Below, piece after piece: positions 53,756 to 61,043 of a stretch of DNA of 64,000 nt; the first letter of the stretch is position 1, and the number at the start of each line of letters is the position of its first letter. Under the pieces are notes generated by a model. It made no database searches. It was not told where the DNA came from and saw nothing but the letters and a program-made list of their open reading frames with translations. The stretch comes from Thermoguttaceae bacterium (GTDB lineage Bacteria > Planctomycetota > Planctomycetia > Pirellulales > Thermoguttaceae), in contig JAGBDN010000020.1 of NCBI GenBank assembly GCA_017937485.1, forward strand, positions 1 through 64,000, in the 5' to 3' direction. A program made the translations under genes and the position numbers.

Positions 53756-55441
53756 TTACGCCTTCGCGGCTTTCGCCTTTTCTTCCGCTTTGACCAGTTC
53801 CGGCGAGCGGAGGTTCAGAATCGACGCGAACAGAGCCGCGGCGATCAACGACGAAATAACGAGCATCCCGAAAACGCGCGGCCAACCGGCTTCGGCGATT
53901 TTCGCGCGTTCGAGCCCGGCAGTTTTCTTCACTTCCTCGACCGTGTCGACGGAAGGCTGAGCGCCGGTCGCGGCGCTCAGCTTATCGATCAACGCGACGC
54001 GCGCGTCCCCAACTTTCACCTTCAACGCTTCCGCTTTCGCCGGTTTCGCGTTTTGGAAGCGGCGTTCGGCGTCGTACAGCCCTTCGGCGGCTTTGACGAT
54101 ACCGGCGAGGTTTTCGTCGTTCGCTTCGATTTGAACGATCGCGGCGATCGTTTGGTCGCGTTCCGCTTTCACCGGCGCCGTCGCGGAGTCGACCAAAACG
54201 CCGACGCCGAGCCCGGTAACGAGCGTCGAAAGGTAGCCGAAAAGCCCGGTGAGACCGCTCGACGCGGCGGCCGCTTTCTTCGTCGCGACCGTCGAGGCGA
54301 CGCAACCGATCAAGCATTGCGGGCCGTAAATGAAGAACCCGATCAAGCTCATCAGAAGCGCGTTCAGCACGAGGTTGCTCGAGTTAAACTTCCAGAAGAG
54401 GAACGCCGCGCCCGCGCAGCCGAGCATATAATAGAAACACGTCTTCGCGCCGCGACCCCGGAAAAGTTTGTCCATCATGAAGCCGCTCAAAAGAATGCCG
54501 AACGCGCCGAAAATTTCGTAACTCGCGGTCGTCCAGCCGGCGGCTTTCAGGTCGACGCCCTTCGCTTGCGTCAGGAAGGTCGGCGCCCAGTCGAGAATCG
54601 AGAAACGAACGACGTAAACGAAGAAGTTCGCCCAGCAGAGAACCCAAATCGCCCAGTTCGAAAAGACGTGTTCGCAGAGGTTCGCCCAGCAACCGGCGTC
54701 TTTCTCCGGCTCCGCGTCGACGACCGGCGCCGCTTCGACCGCGGAACCGTCCGCTTTGCCGCGGGTCCGTTCGTAATATTGTTCGACCGGTTCGAACCCT
54801 TCTTTCTCCGGCGCGTCGCGCAACGCCCAGAAGAGGAAAATCGCGCCGCTCAAGCTCAACGCGGCCGGAACCAGGAAGCAGTAATGCCAACCGAATCCGA
54901 CGACGAACGAGTTCAAAATGAAGACCAACCCGGCGCCGAGCGAGTGCGAAATGTTCCACGTCGCGAACTTGACCCCGTGTTCGCGCGGCGCGAACCAGTG
55001 CGTCAAACTCTTAGCGCAGGGCGGGAACCCCATCCCTTGCACCCAACCGTTGATAATCCAAAACGTCCCGATGACCCAAGCGAGTCTCGTCGCGCCGATC
55101 GATTCCGGAGCGACGCCGCAGAATACGTTCGTCGACGCGGCCAGGAAAAGCCCGATCGACATAAAGTAACGCGGGTTGACGCGGTCGCTCCAAATCCCGT
55201 TGACGAAGCGCGAAACGCCGTAAAGGACGCCGTGAATCGTCAAGAAAAGACCGAGCGTCGTCTTCGTAACGCCGACCTCTTCGAGGCCCGGCATCGCCAT
55301 CGTGATCGATTTGCGAACGAAGTAGAAGAAAATGTACCCGATCATCGTCCCGAACAGGATGCGCCAACGCCAATATTCGTATTGCGAGTCGGGGCGCGCC
55401 GGTTGCGGGGTCGCGGTGTTTGCGAGTTGCGGAGAAGACAT
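53756..55441 (-). CDS. MFS transporter of the organophosphate:phosphate antiporter (OPA) family
   Basis: 561 residues from the ATG at 55441, with AAGGA upstream; an 18-residue longer frame is rejected. Twelve helices are readable. The OPA hallmarks are FFYFVRKSITMAMPGLEEVGVTKTTLGL, the loop SRFVNGIWSDRVNPRYFMSIGLFL and GMGFPPCAKSLTHWFAPREHGVKFATWN, as in GlpT/UhpT/UhpC. Two features are unusual: an acidic cytoplasmic loop (about 235-275) and an inserted helical domain of about 90 residues (roughly 440-530, QTIAAIVQIEANDENLAGIVKAAEG ...) before the last helix. Takes up a phosphorylated sugar or glycerol-3-phosphate in exchange for phosphate, or senses it; substrate unknown. Confidence 0.9.
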   Translation of the reverse strand: MSSPQLANTATPQPARPDSQYEYWRWRILFGTMIGYIFFYFVRKSITMAMPGLEEVGVTKTTLGLFLTIHGVLYGVSRFVNGIWSDRVNPRYFMSIGLFLAASTNVFCGVAPESIGATRLAWVIGTFWIINGWVQGMGFPPCAKSLTHWFAPREHGVKFATWNISHSLGAGLVFILNSFVVGFGWHYCFLVPAALSLSGAIFLFWALRDAPEKEGFEPVEQYYERTRGKADGSAVEAAPVVDAEPEKDAGCWANLCEHVFSNWAIWVLCWANFFVYVVRFSILDWAPTFLTQAKGVDLKAAGWTTASYEIFGAFGILLSGFMMDKLFRGRGAKTCFYYMLGCAGAAFLFWKFNSSNLVLNALLMSLIGFFIYGPQCLIGCVASTVATKKAAAASSGLTGLFGYLSTLVTGLGVGVLVDSATAPVKAERDQTIAAIVQIEANDENLAGIVKAAEGLYDAERRFQNAKPAKAEALKVKVGDARVALIDKLSAATGAQPSVDTVEEVKKTAGLERAKIAEAGWPRVFGMLVISSLIAAALFASILNLRSPELVKAEEKAKAAKA

Positions 55442-55580
55442 AAATTGCTTCCTTATTTTAAAATTGCGACGAAAATTTTCCAAAAAACGGAACAAAACAA
55501 CGTCGGCGCCCTCGCCCGCTCGACTTTTCGCCGTCGGGAGAGAGCGTTGCGTTTCGCCGTTTTACGCAAACCGCGTATTT

Positions 55581-56456
55581 TTACTTTTTCTTCGTTTTCG
55601 CTTCGACGAGCAAGTCGGCGAGGACGGAGATGTCGTCGAGAACGAGTTCCGGCGTCCACCCGGCTTCTTTGAGCGTTTCGAGCGTCGCTTCGCCGGTGAG
55701 AACGAGGACGCCCGGAATCTTGGCGCGACGGGCCATTTCGAGGTCGGTGTAAATGCGGTCGCCGACCATCAAGATTTCGTCGCGTTCGAGACCGTATTTA
55801 TCCATCACGCCGCCGATCGTCGCCGGGTCGGGTTTGCCCGGGACGGCTTCCGGTTTGCGCCCGGTAACGTTTTCGATCAACGCTTGAACGGCGCCGCAGT
55901 CGACGAGAATCGTTTCTTGGTCGGTCGGGCAGACCGTGTCCGGGTGCGTCGCGATATACGGTTTGCCCTTGCCGATCCAGTAGGTCGCTTTGCAAAGGCG
56001 GTCGTAGGTAAGCGTCGTGTCGAACGCGACGACGACCAAATCCGGCTCGTCTTTTTCGTTGTATTCGTCGATCAGCGTATAGCCTTGTTCGGCGAACTCT
56101 TCGCGGAGCGACGCCGTCCCGAGGACGTAAACTTTCTTGACGTTCGGGTAATTTTTGCGGAGGAAGAAATACGTCGCCGTCGCGGAAGTCGAGACGTTGT
56201 CCGGCGTCGCTTTGAGATTCAAGCTCAAAATCTTTTTGAGGTAATCCTTCGCGCTTTTCGACGAGTTGTTCGTCAGGTAGGTGTACCCGATCCCGAGCTT
56301 TTCGAGCGTTTCGAAGACGCCGGGCGTGAATTCGAAGAGCGTGCCGCCCTTGTAAATCGTGCCGTCCATATCGAAGGCGACGTGCTTAATTTTCGTCAAA
56401 TCGACGGTCGGGTTGATATAGTGAACCGGGTAATGATCGTTTTTCGCGTCGAGCAT
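55581..56456 (-). CDS. HAD-IIA family phosphatase (NagD/PGP-like)
   Basis: 291 residues from the ATG at 56456, with AAAGGAG upstream; an extension of 44 Arg-rich residues is rejected. HAD motif I is AFDMDGTIYKGG (nucleophile Asp29, Asp31), motif II TNNSSKS, the lysine in PGKPDPATIG and motif III/IV MVGDRIYTDLEMARRAKIPGVLVLTGEA. The C2a cap lies between. Members hydrolyse small phosphates such as 2-phosphoglycolate, nucleotides or glycerol phosphate. A phosphatase next to an organophosphate antiporter (same strand, 139 bp upstream) might work on the same metabolite; inference. Confidence 0.92.
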   Translation of the reverse strand: MLDAKNDHYPVHYINPTVDLTKIKHVAFDMDGTIYKGGTLFEFTPGVFETLEKLGIGYTYLTNNSSKSAKDYLKKILSLNLKATPDNVSTSATATYFFLRKNYPNVKKVYVLGTASLREEFAEQGYTLIDEYNEKDEPDLVVVAFDTTLTYDRLCKATYWIGKGKPYIATHPDTVCPTDQETILVDCGAVQALIENVTGRKPEAVPGKPDPATIGGVMDKYGLERDEILMVGDRIYTDLEMARRAKIPGVLVLTGEATLETLKEAGWTPELVLDDISVLADLLVEAKTKKK

Positions 56457-56612
56457 TCGGGAAGCTCCTTTCAAAAAAACTCGCTTTCGCCGCTTCCGAC
56501 GAGAAACGAGAAAACAGCCGACAAAGGCGACGCGGTCGACGCTAAAAATTCTGGCGAACCGCGACGGAGAGAAAAACCTATTATACATCGTCGGAACGGA
56601 AATTTCACCCCC

Positions 56613-56661
56613 CCGAACGCCGAAAAAACCGGCGTTTTTTAGAAAAATCTAAAAAAACGCG
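56613..56661. terminator. Two back-to-back hairpins with T-run, not next to a plus-strand gene end
   Basis: AACGCCG/CGGCGTT (56616-56636) around 7 nt is followed by TTTT, then TTTTTTAGA/TCTAAAAAA. It looks like a plus-strand terminator although no plus-strand gene ends here; it may shield the region from read-through. Confidence 0.5.
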
Positions 56662-56764
56662 TCGCGCCGCTCCGCCTATTTTAACCATTTATCCCAATCC
56701 TATTATTTTATCTTCCGTTTGAGTTATCTCCGCCTTACTTCGCGGTTAATAGGAACGCTTCCCC

Positions 56765-56792
56765 TTAACAAAACTCCGCTAGGCGCTATAAT
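56765..56792 (+). promoter_or_regulatory. Promoter of ribBA
   Basis: TTAACA (56765-56770), 16 bases, consensus TATAAT (56787-56792), leaving a leader of about 88 nt. Confidence 0.7.
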
Positions 56793-56886
56793 AATAAGGA
56801 TAAATTTTTTCGCTCGCTCGCCGTTTTTCAAAACGAAACGCGACCGAGCCGTTCCCGTCGGGCCCTCTCGTTTGGAAGGAAGCGTT

Positions 56887-58101
56887 ATGACCAGTCGACT
56901 CAACACGATCGAAGAAGCGATCGAAGCGTTCAAAAAAGGCGAAATCGTTATCGTTATGGACGACGAAGACCGCGAAAACGAAGGCGATTTCATCTGCGCC
57001 GCCGAAAAAACGACGCCGGAACACGTCAACTTTATGCTGAAACACGGTCGCGGTCAAACGTGCGTTCCGCTCCTGCCGGACACGTGCCGCCGCCTCAACT
57101 TGACGCAAATGGTCAAGGACAACACCGCGCCGCTTCAAACGGCGTTCACCGTTCCGGTCGACCATAAGGACGCCCGCACCGGCATCACCGCGCAAGAAAA
57201 AGCGATGGCCGTTCGCGCGCTCGCCGACCCGAACTCGCAAATTTCCGACTTCGTTCGCCCGGGCCACTTGTTCCCGTTGGAAGCGAAGGAAGGCGGCGTT
57301 TTGCGTCGCGCCGGACACACCGAAACGGCGGTCGACTTGGCGCGCTTGGCGGGCCTTTTCCCGGCGGGTCTTCTCATCGAAATCCTCGACGAAACCGGCG
57401 ACCGCGCGACGACTGAAGAACTGTTCGAAATCGCGAAAAAATTCGACTTAAAGATTATTTCGGTCGCCGAATTGATCAAGTACCGTCGCCAACGCGAAAA
57501 GATCGTCGAGCGCGTCGCGGAGGCGAATCTTCCGACGAAATACGGCGACGGAAAGATTCTCGCTTACAAGATCAAATACGAAGAAGGCGAACCGATCGCG
57601 ATCGTTTATGGCGACCTTTCTTCGCAAGAAGCGCCGCTCGTCCGCCTGCATTCGTCGTGTTTTACCGGCGACTTGGTCGCGTCGTTGCGTTGCGACTGCG
57701 GCGACCAGCTTCACTTGGCGCTGAAAAAGATTCAAGACGAGGGCGGCGTCGGCGTGTTGGTTTACCTCCCGCAAGAAGGGCGCGGCATCGGCTTGACGGA
57801 AAAGATCAAGGCGTACAAACTGCAAGACGGCGGGATGGACACCTGCGAAGCGAACCTCGCGCTCGGCCACGGCGTCGACCTGCGCGACTACGGCGTCGGT
57901 ATTCAAATCTTGAAAGACTTAGGCTTGCATAAAGTTCGCCTGATGACGAACAACCCGAAAAAAGTCGAAGCGTTCGTTTACGACGGTTTCGATTTAAGCG
58001 TCGTGGAGCAGGTTCCGCTCGTCGCGCCGTGCAACAAGCACAATCGCTTCTATATGGAAACGAAGCGCGACAAAATGGATCATACGCTCGAAGAGATGTG
58101 A
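56887..58101 (+). CDS. ribBA: Bifunctional DHBP synthase / GTP cyclohydrolase II
   Basis: 404 residues from the ATG at 56887 (MTSRLNTIEEAIEAFKKGE), AAGGA upstream. Makes both starting compounds of riboflavin. Residues 1-205 are RibB: VIVMDDEDRENEGDFICAAE, LKHGRGQTCVPL, RPGHLFPLEAKEGGVLRRAGHTE. Residues 206-404 are RibA: zinc cysteines in HSSCFTGD...LRCDCGDQL, LPQEGRGIGL, and YGVGIQILKDLGLHKVRLMTNNPKK with the catalytic Tyr/Arg. Both catalytic sets look complete. Cytoplasmic. Transcribed alone from a good promoter to a strong terminator. Highly biased codons. No other rib genes nearby. Confidence 0.97.
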   Translation: MTSRLNTIEEAIEAFKKGEIVIVMDDEDRENEGDFICAAEKTTPEHVNFMLKHGRGQTCVPLLPDTCRRLNLTQMVKDNTAPLQTAFTVPVDHKDARTGITAQEKAMAVRALADPNSQISDFVRPGHLFPLEAKEGGVLRRAGHTETAVDLARLAGLFPAGLLIEILDETGDRATTEELFEIAKKFDLKIISVAELIKYRRQREKIVERVAEANLPTKYGDGKILAYKIKYEEGEPIAIVYGDLSSQEAPLVRLHSSCFTGDLVASLRCDCGDQLHLALKKIQDEGGVGVLVYLPQEGRGIGLTEKIKAYKLQDGGMDTCEANLALGHGVDLRDYGVGIQILKDLGLHKVRLMTNNPKKVEAFVYDGFDLSVVEQVPLVAPCNKHNRFYMETKRDKMDHTLEEM

Positions 58102-58130
58102 TTCGCCGCCGCAAAATTTCTTAAACGATA

Positions 58131-58173
58131 AAAACCCCCGCCCGCGCTCCCCAAGAACGCGGGCGGGGGTTTT
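58131..58173. terminator. Bidirectional terminator between ribBA and rny
   Basis: AAAACCCCCGCCCGCG and CGCGGGCGGGGGTTTT are perfect 16-base arms around 11 nt. Serves both converging genes. Confidence 0.9.
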
Positions 58174-58195
58174 CGCTTTTAAATCTAATCGCCGC

Positions 58196-59758
58196 TTACT
58201 TCGCGACTTCGGTCGCCCGCGTTTCTCGAATGACGGTAACCTTGATTTCGCCGGGGAATTGGAGCCGCTCCGTCAACGCTTGCACGACGTCGCGGCACGT
58301 CTTCGCGGCGCTTTCGTCCGTCGTCAAGAGCGGATTCACCAAAACGCGCATCTCGCGGCCCGCTTGCACGGCGTACGCCTGTTCCACATACGGGAACTCC
58401 ATCGCGATCTTTTCGAGTTCCTCCATTCGCTTGACGTAATGCTCCAACGTCTCGCGCCGAGCGCCCGGACGCGCCGCGCTGCACGCGTCCGCCGCCGCGA
58501 CGATCGTCGTGTAAGGGTCGGCGACGCGAGGGTCGTCGTGATGGTTCAACGCCGCTTGAACGACCTCCGCCGGTTCGCCGTAGCGTTTTAAGATATTCGC
58601 GCCAATTTTCGGGTGCCCGCCTTCAAGTTCGTGGTCGGCGGCCTTCCCGACGTCGTGCAAGAGACCGCAACGCCGCGCCAGTTTCTCGTCCAAGCCCATT
58701 TCGACCGCCATCATTCCGGCCAAAAACGCGACTTCGATCGAGTGCCGCAACACGTTTTGACTGTAACTCGTGCGGAAATACAAACGTCCGAGCAAATTCA
58801 CCACGCGATCGTTCAGCCCGTGAACGTCCGCCTCTTGGCACGCCTCGACGCCGGCTCGCTGAACGAACGCCTGAATTTCGCGGTGCGTTTGCGCGTAAAC
58901 CTCCTCGATGCGCGACGGGTGAATCCGACCGTCGGCGATCAAACGCGTCAACGCTAAGCGCGCCGCCTCGCGACGAATCGCGTCGAACGCGCTCACGATC
59001 ACGACGCCGGGCGTGTCGTCGATGATCACGTCGACGCCGGTGATTTTTTCAAACGCGCGGATGTTGCGCCCTTCGCGACCGATAACGCGGCCCTTCATAT
59101 CGTCGTTCGGAATGTCGACCGTGCTGGTCGTCGACTCGGCGGTGTGCGCCGCCGCGTACCGTTGCAACGCGGAAAGCAACGTCTCGCGCGCCTGTTCTTC
59201 GCAACGTTCCGCCGTCTTTTTCTCGTGTTTCAGAATAAGCGCGCCCTGTTCCTCGATCAATTCTTGGTCGAGTTTTTTCAGGATTATATCCTTCGCCTCC
59301 TCCTTAGAAAGATTCGCCAAGTCGTATAAAACTTGATCTTGCGCGGCTATCTTTTGTTCGAGTTCGGCGTTCAACTCCGTTTGACGCGCAATTTTTTCGC
59401 TCAACTCGCGCCGCGTCGACTCGACCGCCTTCTCCTGTTTGCGCAACTCGTCGGCCTGTTGGTCGAGAACGTCTTGCCGTTTGTCGAGCTGTCGTTCCTT
59501 TTCGTTTTGCTCCGCTCGCGCCGCACGTTTTTCGTTTTCCAGCTCTTCCTTTTGGCGCATTCCTTTTTCTTTAAGCTCAATTTCCGCTTCGCGACGGAAA
59601 TTTTCGGCGTCGAGTTTAGCGCGCCGCACGACGTCGTTCGCTTCGTCTTCCGCTTCTTTTTGACGGAGTTTGTTTATATATTGCAGACCGAAGAAGACGC
59701 CGCCTCCCGACAGGAGCGCCGCGCCCAAGGTCGAAATTGCCGTTACAATAGAATTCAC
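58196..59758 (-). CDS. rny: Ribonuclease Y
   Basis: 520 residues, GTG start at 59758 with GAGGA upstream. Membrane-anchored endoribonuclease that starts mRNA decay, part of the degradosome-like complex. N-terminal helix ([21 protein letters not shown]), then a long coiled coil (about 30-190), KH domain ([28 protein letters not shown], about 219-275) and HD domain with [11 protein letters not shown] (near 337) and [10 protein letters not shown] (near 363). The usual length of 510-520 is kept. End region [16 protein letters not shown]...EIKVTVIRE is typical. Convergent with ribBA. Single gene. Confidence 0.97.
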   Translation of the reverse strand: MNSIVTAISTLGAALLSGGGVFFGLQYINKLRQKEAEDEANDVVRRAKLDAENFRREAEIELKEKGMRQKEELENEKRAARAEQNEKERQLDKRQDVLDQQADELRKQEKAVESTRRELSEKIARQTELNAELEQKIAAQDQVLYDLANLSKEEAKDIILKKLDQELIEEQGALILKHEKKTAERCEEQARETLLSALQRYAAAHTAESTTSTVDIPNDDMKGRVIGREGRNIRAFEKITGVDVIIDDTPGVVIVSAFDAIRREAARLALTRLIADGRIHPSRIEEVYAQTHREIQAFVQRAGVEACQEADVHGLNDRVVNLLGRLYFRTSYSQNVLRHSIEVAFLAGMMAVEMGLDEKLARRCGLLHDVGKAADHELEGGHPKIGANILKRYGEPAEVVQAALNHHDDPRVADPYTTIVAAADACSAARPGARRETLEHYVKRMEELEKIAMEFPYVEQAYAVQAGREMRVLVNPLLTTDESAAKTCRDVVQALTERLQFPGEIKVTVIRETRATEVAK

Positions 59759-60219
59759 CCAAATATCCTCGCGCGTTTGCGCGACGCCGCGGACGCGTTT
59801 CCCGGAGAACGTCGAGCGCGAACCAAACGCCGACGACGAACGCCGATCTCCAAGCCGACGCCCAACGCGACGAGAAAAGGATATTATTCGGCCTCCGACG
59901 GCCCATAAAATCGCGATTCAAGAAAAGCGCGTCCGACAATTCCCTTCCAACAACGCGAACCGTCGACGCTGCGCTCGACGTTTGCCCGTTCGTTCAAAAG
60001 TTTCGACGCCGACGAGCGCCGAATAATTATCGTCGAGTCGCTCGCCCCGTTATTTCGGCGCGAAAACAACCCTTTCGCTATTTTAACAAAGATTCGCGGC
60101 GTTGGCAATCGAAAAACCGGAAATTTTCGTTCGTTTCAAGAAAAAAACGTCGCGACGCTCGCCAACTTGACAAACGTCGCGACGTTTCGAGCCGCCGTCG
60201 AAGATTCGACGCGCCGTCG
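59759..60219. other. Intergenic region between frr and rny
   Basis: About 460 bp between two minus-strand genes. Only the frr terminator (60145-60187) is clear. A TAATAT near 59880 could be a -10 box for rny but has a poor partner. Confidence 0.5.
60145..60187 (-). terminator. Terminator of frr
   Basis: AAACGTCGCGACG (60145-60157) and CGTCGCGACGTTT (60175-60187) pair perfectly; several T residues follow on the minus strand, 33 nt after the stop. Confidence 0.8.
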
Positions 60220-60780
60220 TTAGTCTTCCATCACGTCTTTTTCGCGATTCTTGGCCAACTCGGTCGCCATTTCTTCGTATTTTTTCGTCAACTCTTGAAT
60301 CGATTCCTTCGCGTCGTCGCGTTCGTCCTCGGAAATCGCCTTCGCTTTTTCTTCGGCGTCGACTTGTTTGTTGCCGTCGCGGCGGACGTTGCGGATCGCG
60401 ATTTTGCACTCTTCGCAGAGTTCGCTGATCATTTTCGCCATTTTACGACGCACGTCCGTCGAGAGCGGCGGAATATTCAAGCGAATGACTTTGCCGTCGC
60501 TGTTCGGCGCGTACCCGAGTTCGGAGTTGATAATCCCCTTCTCGATATCCTTCAACGTTCCGACGTCGAACGGACGAATCAAGATTTGTTGCGGTTCCGG
60601 GCAAGCGATCGTCGCGATCTGCTTGAGCGGCATTTCGGAACCGTAAGCGACGACTTTAACGCCCTCGACCAACCCGGGATTCGCGCGCCCGGTGCGGACG
60701 CCGGTCAACCCCTTGCGAAGTCGAGCGACCGCTTTGTCCATTCGGTCCTCGACGTCGAATAAAATTTCTTCCGTCGACAT
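60220..60780 (-). CDS. frr: Ribosome recycling factor
   Basis: 186 residues, the standard length. With EF-G it splits the post-termination ribosome. Two domains: the three-helix bundle with DRMDKAVARLRKGLTGVRTGRANPGLVEGVKV and RKMAKMISELCEECKIAIRNVRRDGN, and the small beta domain (GSEMPLKQIATIACPEPQQILIRPFD). All conserved stretches are present. In most bacteria frr follows pyrH; here pyrH is absent and frr is transcribed alone from the promoter at 60939-60967. No good Shine-Dalgarno is visible. Confidence 0.98.
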   Translation of the reverse strand: MSTEEILFDVEDRMDKAVARLRKGLTGVRTGRANPGLVEGVKVVAYGSEMPLKQIATIACPEPQQILIRPFDVGTLKDIEKGIINSELGYAPNSDGKVIRLNIPPLSTDVRRKMAKMISELCEECKIAIRNVRRDGNKQVDAEEKAKAISEDERDDAKESIQELTKKYEEMATELAKNREKDVMED

Positions 60781-60938
60781 AATCGATACTTTCGTTTGGT
60801 AATCGGTGAAACAAGGCCCGCCGACCGACGCGCGGAAAGCGGCGCAAAAGACGCCCGCGACGTTCGCGTAAAAACGCCCGCCGCAAGCGACTTCCGTTAT
60901 TTGGCGCCAAAACGCAACGTCGGCGCCCGTACCCTAAC

Positions 60939-60967
60939 AATATAAAGCGAATTCGCCGTCGACGCAA
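60939..60967 (-). promoter_or_regulatory. Promoter of frr
   Basis: Minus strand: TTGCGT (60962-60967), 17 bases, TATATT (60939-60944); leader about 150 nt. The same hexamers occur before the one-domain esterase. Confidence 0.7.
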
Positions 60968-61043
60968 GGAGCGGACGCGATATTTTCCAAAAATTTCCTT
61001 AGGAAACCGCGCGTTCCGCTCCGTTTGCGCCGAACGCGACGCG

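Larger units (their letters stand above)
56457..56886. other. Divergent intergenic region upstream of ribBA
   Basis: About 430 bp. Contains two adjacent hairpins (56613-56661), the ribBA promoter (56765-56792) and a leader of about 90 nt. No FMN-riboswitch core (AGGGGCGGGGTGAAATTC-like) is found. Confidence 0.6.

Noticed and set aside
53693-55672. 659-residue open frame on the plus strand opposite the OPA transporter
   Set aside because: Arg/Asp/Phe-rich shadow of the transporter's codon pattern, no recognisable domains.
56589-56886. FMN riboswitch before ribBA
   Set aside because: No AGGGGCGGGG...GAAATTC core or matching closing stem.
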